Below the pieces are notes generated by a model that ran no database searches, had not been told where the DNA came from, and was given only the letters and a program-made list of their open reading frames with translations. 64,000 bases of DNA from Dyadobacter sp. Leaf189 (GTDB lineage: Bacteria > Bacteroidota > Bacteroidia > Cytophagales > Spirosomataceae). Location of the stretch: NCBI RefSeq assembly GCF_001424405.1, contig NZ_LMPS01000009.1, positions 62,001 to 126,000 of the forward strand. The letters are read 5' to 3'. Each line of letters begins with the position of its first letter. Position 1 is the first letter of the stretch. Of this stretch, positions 51,655 through 60,074 are shown piece after piece. Position numbers and translations under genes: made by a program.

Positions 51655-53142
51655 CTAATGCATTTTATCGAGTATATCTTTGAGAATCAAGACTGCCTCA
51701 GTCATTTCATTTTCATTCAGATTACCAAAACCCAGCCGCACCGCGCTCAGTTTTCCTGTTTGAAATAACAGGGTTTGCGGAAGATGCAGATTTTGTTTCA
51801 GACAAGCCTTACTAACGCGCATCAGGTTGATATCCTTGCGCCATTCTGTCCAGAAAGCAAGTCCGCCGGGTGGTGATTTGAAGGTCAGGTACTCACCCAG
51901 TTGCGCGTCGAGCTGGGTACTGAGCAGGTCGCGCCGCTGATGGTAGACCTTCTGTGCTTTTTTGATGTGTCTTTGAATTTCGCCATCATCGAGCATTTCG
52001 CCCAGTGCCTGTTCCATCATCAGGTCGCCCTGCCGGTCCATAATGCGCCGCAACTTTCCGAGCTCTGCAATCAGGTTTGCCGGCGCGACCATATAGCCCG
52101 ATCGCAGTCCCGGCGCCAGCGCCTTGCAAAATGAGCCGATGTAAACTACCATTCCTGCCCTGTCGGCACTGGCCAGCGGGAGTACCGGACTACTGTTGTA
52201 ATGAAAATCGTAATCGTGGTCGTCTTCCAGAATAATAAACCCGTATTTCGCCGACAGGCTCAACAACTCCATCCTCCGCTCTGCCGACAAGGTAACGGTA
52301 GTTGGGTAATGGTGGTGCGGGGTTAGGTACAGCATTCTGACCGGGGTTGTTTCGCACAATTTCCGAAGTGCTTCCACGGATATACCCTGACTGTCAACCG
52401 GAATGGAGATCATATTGGCACCTGCATTCTGAAAAATCATATTGGCCGTATAATAACTCAGATCACCCACTACTACCCTATCTCCGCGCTTGATCAGCAG
52501 TGCAGAGGCCAGATAGATCCCCATTTGAACACCCCGGGTTGTCAGGATATTTTCTGCATTGATATGTAGTCCGCGGGTATTGTTGAGATAAGCAGCCAGT
52601 TTTTCCCTGAAAAACCTATTTCCTTCTACATGGGAGTAACCGAGGTATTTCCGGCTGTTCTTTCGGCGCAAAATTCCTGAGTAAGTTTTGGCGAGTTTGT
52701 CAAGCGGCGCGAGCCGCACATCAGGCAGCCCGTCGGTAAATTCAAGCTCTACATTGGATACAGAAACCGGCCGGTCCAAAAGCATGCTTTTATCAAAAGA
52801 AAACCCGGCAGCCCGCGGGTAGCTGACAAGATCTTCCGCATTGATAAGCAACTGTTTACCTCCGGATTCCTGTAATTTGTAAGTAATATAAGTGCCTTTG
52901 TTTGGCAGCATTTCTATCCACCCCTGCGCATGGAGCTCCTGGTAGGCAGCTACCACTGTTTTTCGGTGTACATCCAGGGTCTCTGCCAATGCGCGCGTGC
53001 CGGGCAGCCGGGCTCCATTGGAGAGCAACCCGCGCTGGATTGCATTGATCATTTTATGAGCGATCTGCAGGTACACCGGAGTGCCCGAAAGGCGGTCGAG
53101 GAGGATTATGTTGTCGAAAGGTATTTCAACCGGACTATTCAT
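51655..53142 (-). CDS. MocR/PdxR-type transcriptional regulator with aminotransferase domain
   Basis: Encodes 495 residues. The N-terminal GntR winged helix (QIAHKMINAIQRGLLSNGAR; LPGTRALAETLDVHRKTVVA; GWIEMLPNKGTYI) is joined by a linker to a fold-type I aminotransferase domain with ILTTRGVQMGIYLASALLIK, ILEDDHDYDF and the PLP lysine in SFCKALAPGLRSGYMVAP. The proteins act as PLP-sensing regulators, often of vitamin B6 or amino-acid genes. No pdx gene is adjacent; the next gene downstream is the FAD oxidase. The complete aminotransferase part suggests true PLP binding. Confidence 0.92.
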   Translation of the reverse strand: MNSPVEIPFDNIILLDRLSGTPVYLQIAHKMINAIQRGLLSNGARLPGTRALAETLDVHRKTVVAAYQELHAQGWIEMLPNKGTYITYKLQESGGKQLLINAEDLVSYPRAAGFSFDKSMLLDRPVSVSNVELEFTDGLPDVRLAPLDKLAKTYSGILRRKNSRKYLGYSHVEGNRFFREKLAAYLNNTRGLHINAENILTTRGVQMGIYLASALLIKRGDRVVVGDLSYYTANMIFQNAGANMISIPVDSQGISVEALRKLCETTPVRMLYLTPHHHYPTTVTLSAERRMELLSLSAKYGFIILEDDHDYDFHYNSSPVLPLASADRAGMVVYIGSFCKALAPGLRSGYMVAPANLIAELGKLRRIMDRQGDLMMEQALGEMLDDGEIQRHIKKAQKVYHQRRDLLSTQLDAQLGEYLTFKSPPGGLAFWTEWRKDINLMRVSKACLKQNLHLPQTLLFQTGKLSAVRLGFGNLNENEMTEAVLILKDILDKMH

Positions 53143-53189
53143 GAGTTTAAAACCGGAGCATATAAACGGTCCGGCAAGGTAGTAGTTTT

Positions 53190-53329
53190 GTTGCTGTTGG
53201 TTGTTGGATTTTAGCTTTTAGCTGTTAGAGGTTAGCTATTGGCGGTTAGCATTTGGGTGTTGACCGTTCCTGGCTCAACCAGGCCAGTCGCTAACAGCTA
53301 ATTGCTAACAGCCACCAGCCATCAGCAAC
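53190..53329. repeat. Long imperfect inverted repeat (two 39-base arms)
   Basis: Left arm 53190-53228 and right arm 53291-53329 are reverse complements with seven mismatches in 39 positions. GTTGCTG and TTAGCTGTTAG are identical blocks at the two ends. The 62-base centre contains further GGTTAGC-type copies and a tip hairpin CCTGG-CTCAA-CCAGG (53269-53283). The unit GTTAGC/GCTAAC recurs throughout. It lies between the MocR gene and the TonB receptor, and could be an RNA hairpin, a recombination relic or a MITE-like element. Confidence 0.8.
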
Positions 53330-53357
53330 TCATTTCTAAATAATAACAATTGAATAA

Positions 53358-55310
53358 ATGAACCGACATTACTTAGTTCTTTGCCTGCTTTTTACTTTTA
53401 TCACAATCCAGATTAAGGCGCAGGATGTTTCGCTGGATCCGGTTACTGTTACTTCTTCGATTGTGGAGAAGCGGGCGTCGGAAACGGGGCGGAATATTGC
53501 TGTTATCAAAGGAGAATCATTTCAAAACCTGCCTGTACATAGCATTGACGACCTGCTCAGGTATGTGCCAGGCGTGGAAATACAGGCACGGGGACCAATG
53601 GGATCGCAAAGCGACATTGTGCTGCGCGGAGGTACTTTTCAGCAGGTGCTGGTAATCCTCGACGGAATCCGCCTCAATGACCCGAATACCGGACATTTTA
53701 ACAGCTATATTCCCATTTCGCCTGCGGAGATCGAGCGGGTCGAGGTTTTGAAAGGCGCTTCTTCGGCTATTTACGGTTCTGATGCCGTGGGCGGGGTTGT
53801 TCATGTAATATCAAAGACTTTTGCAGCCAGAACATTGGACGGGAATGAAGATGCGCCCGGTACGAAAACGAATGTCAACGCGCGTGTCTCGGCGGGGCAA
53901 TATGGTCTGCTGAATGCAAGTGCCGGGGCATTTTACCAGGTCAACAAGCTGGCGGTGTCGGGCGGGATTTTATCCAATAATGCATCCGGCGTTCAGCAGC
54001 GGGGTACCAAAGGATTTTTCCACAACAATACTGCCTCACTTTCGCTGAATTACCGGCTTTCCGATGCGTGGAATGTAGCGGTTCGCAGCTCGTACGATCA
54101 CCGCGATTTTGCTGCTCAGAACTTTTACACCGTTCTGAAATCCGATACTGCAAGCGAAAAGGTTAAAACCTCCTGGAACCAGCTGCGGCTCGCTTATCGC
54201 AAAAACAAAAGCACATTTGCATTTGACGGAGGATACAAGTTTGTGGAAGATACGTACGCATTTAACCCGCATGCAATTGCGAATAACAGCAAATCGCGGC
54301 TTTGGCAGGGACTTGCTACCTGGCAGCAAGCTTTTTCACCGGCTACCAGCCTGATCGGCGGATTGAATTATCAGAACCGGAATATCGCGTCCAATGACCG
54401 TGGGAACCACTCCATTCACCAGCTCGCGCCTTTTGTTTCATTGGTTCAAAGTTTTGGTACAAATTTCACCGTGACGCCTTCTATCCGGCTGGACTGGCGG
54501 CAGAATATTGGTACGGAAGCTGTCCCGCAAATCACTTTATCATACAAAAAAGACAGCTGGCAGCTGCGCGGAAGTGCAGGCAAAACGATCCGCGACGCCG
54601 ATTTTACCGAACGTTTTAACAACTACAACAAAGCCCTCGTGACCGGTGGTAATGTAGGTAACCCTGACTTGAAAGCGGAACGTTCTTTCAGCTACGAAGT
54701 GGGTGCAGACTGGTTTTTGACGACCAACAATACCGCTCAGCTCAAACTTTCGGGTACGTTTTTTCAAAGGCTGCAAAACGACCTGATCGATTATGTAACT
54801 ACCCCTTATGCGCAAATGCCGCGAAAAGACAATCTATCCCCCACTGGCAACTTTGGGCTGGCGCTGAATATTGCAGAGGTGAATACAAGCGGTTTTGAGC
54901 TGGATGTGCAGTCGGCGACCAAGTTAGGCAAAGATCAGAGCCTGCTGCTGAATGCAGGATTAACGTGGCTGGACAGCCGGAACAGCAATCAGGTACCTTC
55001 GTTTTACGTATCCTCACATGCTAAATTCCTGGCCAATTTCTCTGCTATCTATCAGCTAAAGCGGTTTTCGTTCAGTTTGAATGGATTGTACAAACAAAGG
55101 GCCGCGCGCGAAGCTTCGGCGATTGAAGCAACTATCTCAAAAAACTACTTCGTAATGAATGCCCGCGCAGAATATGCCTTTGATGGCAGGATGCTAGCCG
55201 TTTTCGCGCAGGCAGACAATGCATTTGATGCAGATTACAGCGACTTACTGGGCTCTAAAATGCCTGGCCGCTGGGTTTTGGCGGGAGTACGATTTAATCT
55301 CGTGAAGTAG
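53358..55310 (+). CDS. TonB-dependent receptor, BtuB-like
   Basis: A 650-residue outer-membrane receptor with signal peptide (MNRHYLVLCLLFTFITIQIK then AQ). The plug domain is typical: DPVTVTSSIVEKRASETGRN as a possible TonB box region, IDDLLRYVPGVEIQARGPMG, VLVILDGIRLNDPNTGHFNS and IERVEVLKGASSAIYGSDAV. The barrel ends RWVLAGVRFNLVK. There is no carboxypeptidase-like N-terminal domain and no SusD partner, so it belongs to the vitamin B12/siderophore class rather than the SusC class. With a PduO enzyme and a BtuFCD-like importer 20 kb away, cobalamin is a reasonable guess. No cobalamin riboswitch is seen upstream. Confidence 0.9.
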   Translation: MNRHYLVLCLLFTFITIQIKAQDVSLDPVTVTSSIVEKRASETGRNIAVIKGESFQNLPVHSIDDLLRYVPGVEIQARGPMGSQSDIVLRGGTFQQVLVILDGIRLNDPNTGHFNSYIPISPAEIERVEVLKGASSAIYGSDAVGGVVHVISKTFAARTLDGNEDAPGTKTNVNARVSAGQYGLLNASAGAFYQVNKLAVSGGILSNNASGVQQRGTKGFFHNNTASLSLNYRLSDAWNVAVRSSYDHRDFAAQNFYTVLKSDTASEKVKTSWNQLRLAYRKNKSTFAFDGGYKFVEDTYAFNPHAIANNSKSRLWQGLATWQQAFSPATSLIGGLNYQNRNIASNDRGNHSIHQLAPFVSLVQSFGTNFTVTPSIRLDWRQNIGTEAVPQITLSYKKDSWQLRGSAGKTIRDADFTERFNNYNKALVTGGNVGNPDLKAERSFSYEVGADWFLTTNNTAQLKLSGTFFQRLQNDLIDYVTTPYAQMPRKDNLSPTGNFGLALNIAEVNTSGFELDVQSATKLGKDQSLLLNAGLTWLDSRNSNQVPSFYVSSHAKFLANFSAIYQLKRFSFSLNGLYKQRAAREASAIEATISKNYFVMNARAEYAFDGRMLAVFAQADNAFDADYSDLLGSKMPGRWVLAGVRFNLVK

Positions 55311-55362
55311 GAAAATCGTTATTCAGGCGCAGTTCGTATATTCAGGAGGTTAACAATCGACT

Positions 55363-56121
55363 ATGACTTCCGGAATACGAATTGCGCTTTCTCTTTTTAT
55401 GATCCTTGCAAATGCATTTGACCAAAATCTGTTTGCTGGCAAAAACCCCGGCTCTCCTGAACCGTCTAAAATGAATGTATACTTTATCAGCGGTCTTGGT
55501 GCAGATAAGCGTGTTTTTGACAAACTGAAACTGGACGATGCTATACAGGTCAACCATATTCAATGGATCAGGCCGCAAAGGAAGGAGACGATCGCGCATT
55601 ATGCCGGGCGCCTGGTCGCGCAGATGGATACGACGAAACCATTCAAGCTGGTGGGCTTGTCTTTTGGTGGCGTAATTGCCAGCGAGATTTCGCGGATCGC
55701 GCTGCCTGAACAGATTGTGCTTATTTCGAGTACACCGCTAGGTATTCCCGTTTCTGCATTCAATCGCGGGTTAATACGGTTCTTCCTGCTTTCACCATTC
55801 GCCGCTCCGATTTTGAAATCGGCCAACAAGTATACTTACAGATATTTCGGTGCAGATACGCCTGAGCTGCAAGCTTTGTTAAAGAACATTTTGCACGATA
55901 CAGACAGTAAATTCCTGAAATGGGCATTGATCAAAATGAGCAGCTGGGATCGGAAAACGAGGGCTGATCATATATATCACATTCACGGCAGCGCCGACAA
56001 GCTGATCCCGATTGATCTTGTAAAACCGGATGTTGTGATCAATGGAGCGGGACATTTGATGGTTTACGCGCAGGCTGACCAGATTTCTGAAATTTTGAAC
56101 AAGCAGCTTTTGTCTAAATGA
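55363..56121 (+). CDS. Alpha/beta hydrolase
   Basis: Encodes 252 residues from 55363, or 216 from the ATG at 55471, where the recognisable domain begins (MNVYFISGLGADKRVFDKLK). The longer form would add a weak signal-like segment (ALSLFMILANAF), so the start is uncertain. The nucleophile elbow GLSFGG, an acid region in HIHGSADKLIPIDL and a C-terminal histidine in INGAGHLMVYAQ complete the catalytic triad. The family includes lipases and esterases; no substrate can be proposed. It lies downstream of the TonB receptor and is convergent with the quinone oxidoreductase, with abutting stops. Confidence 0.83.
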   Translation: MTSGIRIALSLFMILANAFDQNLFAGKNPGSPEPSKMNVYFISGLGADKRVFDKLKLDDAIQVNHIQWIRPQRKETIAHYAGRLVAQMDTTKPFKLVGLSFGGVIASEISRIALPEQIVLISSTPLGIPVSAFNRGLIRFFLLSPFAAPILKSANKYTYRYFGADTPELQALLKNILHDTDSKFLKWALIKMSSWDRKTRADHIYHIHGSADKLIPIDLVKPDVVINGAGHLMVYAQADQISEILNKQLLSK

Positions 56122-57114
56122 TCAATCCCAATTATTGATCAGGATTATCTTTCCGATGTGCCCGCTGCTTTCCATTAACTCGTGTGCCTTTGCTGCTTCG
56201 TGAAGCGGGAACGTGCGAAAGATAACCGGCTTAAATGCGCCCTTTTCGATAACTGGCCAGACTTTCTCCCGAATTTCTGCTGTTAGCTGATTTTTAAATG
56301 CAACATCGCGGTTCCGTAAGGTGCTGCCAGTAACGACCAGTCGCTTCCGCATAATGAGACTAAAATCCACCTGATCTGCTTCCGGCTTTACCTTGCCACC
56401 TTTCATGGTGTTGATAAAAACGAGCCGGCCATCCTCCCGTAGTAACCTGATATTCTTCGGAATGTAATCACCGCCAATCATATCCAGGATCACATCTACG
56501 CCTTTATCTTTCAGGATTTCTTCAAAGTCTTCTTCTTTGTAGGGAATGCAAATGTCGGCACCGAGCCTGGAACAAGCCTGGCATTTTTCCTTTGAACCAG
56601 CGGTTGTAAATACACTGGCGCCAAAAGCTTTTGCAAGCTGAATGGCGGTAATGCCAATGCCGCTGCTGCCACCGTGAACCAGCAAGTGCTCGCCAGTTTT
56701 GAGATTGCCTCTCTGGAATACATTGTGCCAAACCGTAAAGACCGTCTCGGGCAGTGAAGCGGCTTCTGCATAATCAAAACCTGCCGGTATGGGAAGACAA
56801 TGCCCTGCTTGCGCTACTGCATATTCGGCATAGCCGCCGCCAGTAAGCAATGCACAAACCTTGTCGCCCCGCTTCCATTCAGTTACTTCATCCCCCGTTT
56901 CCACGATTTCGCCGGCAACTTCCAGACCGGCAATGTCCGCAGGGGCACCTGGCGGCGGCGGGTATTTACCCTGCCTTTGCATCACGTCCGGACGGTTAAC
57001 ACCGGCTGCGTAGACTTTAATCAATACTTCGGTAGGCCGGGGTTGCGGCGTTTCCCGCTCGCCAATCTGCAAAACTCCGGGAGCGCCGGGCTGCGTGATC
57101 ACGACTACTTTCAT
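56122..57114 (-). CDS. NAD(P)H-quinone oxidoreductase (zeta-crystallin/PIG3-like)
   Basis: Encodes 330 residues of the medium-chain dehydrogenase/reductase superfamily, without the catalytic zinc ligands. The GroES-like N-terminal part (VLIKVYAAGVNRPDVMQRQG followed by KYPPPPGAPADIAGLEVAGE) matches PIG3-type quinone oxidoreductases. The NADPH-binding motif is LLVHGGSSGIGITAIQLAKA, and GVDVILDMIGGDYIPKNIRL follows. It transfers electrons from NADPH to quinones as a detoxifying enzyme. It lies upstream of no operon partner; the YccF gene is 20 bases before its ATG on the same strand and could be co-transcribed. Confidence 0.92.
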   Translation of the reverse strand: MKVVVITQPGAPGVLQIGERETPQPRPTEVLIKVYAAGVNRPDVMQRQGKYPPPPGAPADIAGLEVAGEIVETGDEVTEWKRGDKVCALLTGGGYAEYAVAQAGHCLPIPAGFDYAEAASLPETVFTVWHNVFQRGNLKTGEHLLVHGGSSGIGITAIQLAKAFGASVFTTAGSKEKCQACSRLGADICIPYKEEDFEEILKDKGVDVILDMIGGDYIPKNIRLLREDGRLVFINTMKGGKVKPEADQVDFSLIMRKRLVVTGSTLRNRDVAFKNQLTAEIREKVWPVIEKGAFKPVIFRTFPLHEAAKAHELMESSGHIGKIILINNWD

Positions 57115-57133
57115 GCTGGATTTCGATTGCTGA

Positions 57134-57502
57134 TTAATAGATTTCCTTACCGAAAGGTGTAAAAGACAAGCTCATCAGCTTGAAATGTTGCCTTGCGAAC
57201 GGAAGTCCGACAATGGTAATGGCAAGAATTATTCCAAAAATCAGGTGCGTCAAAGCAATCCAGACACCGCCGAGGACGATCCAGATAATATTGAATATGG
57301 TAGAAAGGCAACCCGTATTTCCCGGCACCTCGCGCACTTGCTGGCCAAATGGAAATAGTGTTAGAAATCCGATCTTGAAGCATTGTATTCCGAATGGGAT
57401 ACCTACGATGGTGAGGCACAGCAAAAAACCAGAAATCATGTATTCCAGGAAGACAATAAAGCCGCCGAAAATAAGCCAGATGATGTTTCCAATGAGGTTC
57501 AT
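57134..57502 (-). CDS. YccF domain-containing membrane protein
   Basis: The ATG at 57502 gives MNLIGNIIWLIFGGFIVFLE, the family's usual start; an upstream 16-residue extension is not supported. The two YccF halves are visible, each with a hydrophobic helix and a FGxQ/FArQ block (IVGIPFGIQCFKIGFLTLFP and IVGLPFARQHFKLMSLSFTP). Length is 122 residues. The function of this inner-membrane family is not established. It is probably co-transcribed with the quinone oxidoreductase downstream. Confidence 0.9.
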   Translation of the reverse strand: MNLIGNIIWLIFGGFIVFLEYMISGFLLCLTIVGIPFGIQCFKIGFLTLFPFGQQVREVPGNTGCLSTIFNIIWIVLGGVWIALTHLIFGIILAITIVGLPFARQHFKLMSLSFTPFGKEIY

Positions 57503-57559
57503 AGCCAGAAGTTTTGTTTTACGATGATTCAGGTCGCATAAAACTAACAATGCCCCGGC

Positions 57560-58225
57560 TTAGTGTTCCGGGTTTGTTACAGGCGGTCGGGTGCGCCAGT
57601 CACTGGAAATATCGGCTGATTGCCAGTTTCTGATTTTAAGTAAATTGAAGAATGTAGTTTCTTCAATTTCGCGCACTTTACCGGGTGGCAGGTCGCCCAG
57701 TTCCAGATCTTCGATGCTTACTCTGACCAGACGCTTGCACCTGTGGCCGGCGGTACGCACCATTTTGCGGATCTGGTGAAATTTACCTTCCTGTAATGTT
57801 ATTTTCAGCCAGGTATTCGGCACATTCTCCCAGTTTTCGCTCGGGTGTTTTGAAAGGATTGCTGGTCTTTCAATAATATCAACCTCGCAGGGTGCGGTGA
57901 TGTATTCCTGTCCTCCTTTTACTTCTATCCCAATCCCATTGCGGAGTAGTTGCAGCGTCTGCTCACTTACATGATGCCCAACATTGACCCAGTAAGTACG
58001 CCGGTGCGGTTCTTCTCCTGTAAACAGCAGCCTGGTGACACGTTTGTTTGTAGTAAGTATCAGCAAGCCTTCGGAATGACTGTCCAGCCGTCCTATCGCA
58101 TGCGTGCCTGCCGGAAAATCAAAATCAAGGTCACCCAACAGCCCCACCGGATGTGTGCTGATAAATTGGGAAACCATATTAGCGGGCTTATTAATAATGA
58201 AATAACGGTGACGCGGTTCGGTCAT
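57560..58225 (-). CDS. Pseudouridine synthase, RluE/RsuA family
   Basis: Encodes 221 residues and modifies uridine to pseudouridine in rRNA. The catalytic motif is HAIGRLDSHSEGLLILTTNK (GRLDxxSxGLL, Asp catalytic). The opening YFIINKPANMVSQFI matches the family KP motif, and WLKITLQEGKFHQIRKMVRT is the conserved C-terminal core with GKxHQIRKM. No S4 RNA-binding domain precedes it, as in RluE, so 23S U2457 is the most likely site. It is 57 bases upstream of the YccF gene start and on the same strand. Confidence 0.92.
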   Translation of the reverse strand: MTEPRHRYFIINKPANMVSQFISTHPVGLLGDLDFDFPAGTHAIGRLDSHSEGLLILTTNKRVTRLLFTGEEPHRRTYWVNVGHHVSEQTLQLLRNGIGIEVKGGQEYITAPCEVDIIERPAILSKHPSENWENVPNTWLKITLQEGKFHQIRKMVRTAGHRCKRLVRVSIEDLELGDLPPGKVREIEETTFFNLLKIRNWQSADISSDWRTRPPVTNPEH

Positions 58226-58236
58226 TTGTGAAGTTG

Positions 58237-58536
58237 TTAGAATTCCCAGCTCAGGCGAGCGGGATCCTGATAGCTGTTCCAGATCGTCAGGATATAAATT
58301 TCACGATCAGTTTCTTCGTAGATAATGAAACAGTCACGTACGATTTTGATCCGTACATTTTCTTCATCTGTATGTTTGCCGATTTTCGGAAAAGCTGCTA
58401 TCAGCTGAATCGCTTCTTTAAAAAGCAAATTCAGCTTTTTACTGTAACTATTTGATTTATTCCTGTCAATCCAATAAGCTAAAATTGCCTTTCTATCTTC
58501 AAGAGCTCTTTGGGACCAGATTACTTTTTTAACCAT
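58237..58536 (-). CDS. ParE/RelE-type toxin
   Basis: Encodes 99 residues. The ParE-like start VIWSQRALEDRKAILAYWID, the middle AFPKIGKHTDEENVRIKIVR and the end DREIYILTIWNSYQDPARL follow the RelE/ParE superfamily fold. ParE members poison DNA gyrase; RelE members cleave mRNA. Which applies here is not decided by the sequence. Its start overlaps the antitoxin by 16 bases (58521-58536), the usual order of antitoxin first. Confidence 0.88.
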   Translation of the reverse strand: MVKKVIWSQRALEDRKAILAYWIDRNKSNSYSKKLNLLFKEAIQLIAAFPKIGKHTDEENVRIKIVRDCFIIYEETDREIYILTIWNSYQDPARLSWEF

Positions 58537-58760
58537 TGGTCAATCTCATTGTCCGCCTCTTCATTTGTAAGGCTTTGCCCCCCACTAATTTGCTCCCTGG
58601 CTTCTGTAATTGCCTGCCTTTGTTCATTACTGAGATTAAAAGCCTTTTCTCCTTCAACTTCGAGCGCGAGCAAACGATAGGCTTCCGCCAATAAATGGTC
58701 GTTATCAATTTCCTGAATCTTCCCTATCAACCTTTCTTTTAAATCAGTGCCCGACATCAT
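58521..58760 (-). CDS. Antitoxin partner of the ParE/RelE-type toxin
   Basis: Encodes 79 residues, highly charged and helical: LIGKIQEIDNDHLLAEAYRL followed by LALEVEGEKAFNLSNEQRQA. The C-terminus ends DNEIDQWLKK and would wrap the toxin. Bacteroidota partners of ParE-type toxins often look like this without a clear DNA-binding motif. It overlaps the toxin gene by 16 bases, giving translational coupling. Two consecutive ATG codons stand at the start. Confidence 0.8.
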   Translation of the reverse strand: MMSGTDLKERLIGKIQEIDNDHLLAEAYRLLALEVEGEKAFNLSNEQRQAITEAREQISGGQSLTNEEADNEIDQWLKK

Positions 58761-58842
58761 AATTAATGATTTTAGTTATTCGAAAATAGTCAGAATATCG
58801 ATGGTTACCTAGTCGAATGTTTGTATTAACACGCTGGTCGAT

Positions 58843-59913
58843 TCACCGGTGTTGGCTTTCATAATGCGCCCGCAGCATATCTTCTCCGAAATCATTGGTA
58901 AGATCCCGCACCACGGAATGGATGTGGTTGCCGCCGTTTTGGGTATTGTCAAACTCGATCAGGAATGTAGGACCGTGGATCCGGTAATAGTGGCCGTGCC
59001 CCTGACCAATTACCGGTTCGTGATCGCCCATCCAGGCAAAATGGATCTTTTCCAGGCCTGCTTTTTCCAGTTGCGCCCATTGCTGGTTTTTGAGTGTAAT
59101 ATGGTAACGCAGGAGATATGCCATGATCAGGTTTTTAAAAAGCGCTTTTTGCTCCCCATTCAATTCTTCCATCGCAACCCCTTCCATTTTGTCCAGCACA
59201 GCTTTGCGGGAATTGGAAGTAAATATTTCGTTTGGCGCTTTTCCGCCCAGATCCGCTTTTTTCTGCTGGGCTTCGGTGAGACTATGCAGTAACCTGAATG
59301 CAATTTCCTGCTCATCTTTCAATATAACCTTCCCTTTCTGTGGTACATCTGCAAGCACTTTTCCCGGATTACTTCCCATAAAACTCGGCGTGTAGGTAAT
59401 CTGGTTTTTGATGGATGAAAAATGAAGTGATAAATGGTGGCCTTCCACACGCCAGCCCCACGGATCGCTGCCAGGTGTTCCAAAAACCAGGAATGCATAA
59501 TTTTCAGGATCCCGGTAGGTATCGTTTGCCGGGCGGGTTTCTACTACCCTCAGCACATTTTCAAGATCAATAATCTGCTCTGCCTTACTATATCCTTCCT
59601 GGCTCAGCACAACCCTGATCAGCGACATAGCTGCTTTTCGCTGAGCTGCATTCATTTGTTTGAGTGACAAACCCTTACGCGCACGTGGCGTAAAATTCCA
59701 ATCGAACCGCGCCGGATCCTGATAATCAAGCTGGGCCTCTTTCCGCTGCGTGTCATCGAGGGTTTTCAGGAATGTATTTACCGCCGCCGCCATTTGCCTG
59801 GCGAGCTTTTCGTCCTGTACCGGTTTGGCTGTCAGGTCAGCAGCCTGCCAGCCCGGCAGCAGCCCGAACAGCAAAAAAGCAATCACCGTTATTCTAATTC
59901 CTAAATCTCTCAT
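58843..59913 (-). CDS. DUF3500 domain-containing secreted protein
   Basis: The ATG at 59913 gives MRDLGIRITVIAFLLFGLLP, a signal peptide ending near GWQAADL; the earlier ATG at 59985 would put 24 residues before it. The 356-residue product has the DUF3500 blocks: DDTQRKEAQLDYQDPARFDW followed by NFTPRARKGLSLKQMNAAQR, VFGTPGSDPWGWRVEGHHLS, and a C-terminal FLIEFDNTQNGGNHIHSVVR with metal-ligand-like histidines and acidic residues (HGHYYRIHGP). The family is probably enzymatic, but its reaction is not known. It is divergent from the dGTPase gene. Confidence 0.88.
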   Translation of the reverse strand: MRDLGIRITVIAFLLFGLLPGWQAADLTAKPVQDEKLARQMAAAVNTFLKTLDDTQRKEAQLDYQDPARFDWNFTPRARKGLSLKQMNAAQRKAAMSLIRVVLSQEGYSKAEQIIDLENVLRVVETRPANDTYRDPENYAFLVFGTPGSDPWGWRVEGHHLSLHFSSIKNQITYTPSFMGSNPGKVLADVPQKGKVILKDEQEIAFRLLHSLTEAQQKKADLGGKAPNEIFTSNSRKAVLDKMEGVAMEELNGEQKALFKNLIMAYLLRYHITLKNQQWAQLEKAGLEKIHFAWMGDHEPVIGQGHGHYYRIHGPTFLIEFDNTQNGGNHIHSVVRDLTNDFGEDMLRAHYESQHR

Positions 59914-60074
59914 CAGCGCAGTAGTTTGAGAATGGCTATTTCCATTTGCAAAAAAGGAAAGTAACAGGCGGGATGAAACTACCACTGCAATGCAGCCAAT
60001 CGCCGGAATGTTCTTTGAAGCGCGGAAAGGAATTGACTGAAACCGACTAGTTTTACTGCATTAAGAAAATCAAC

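Noticed and set aside
53143-53357. Cobalamin riboswitch ahead of the BtuB-like receptor, and likewise at 32335-32487 ahead of the adenosyltransferase
   Set aside because: No B12-box-like conserved core or suitable multi-helix fold is visible by eye; the first stretch is filled by the inverted repeat. A covariance-model search would settle it.
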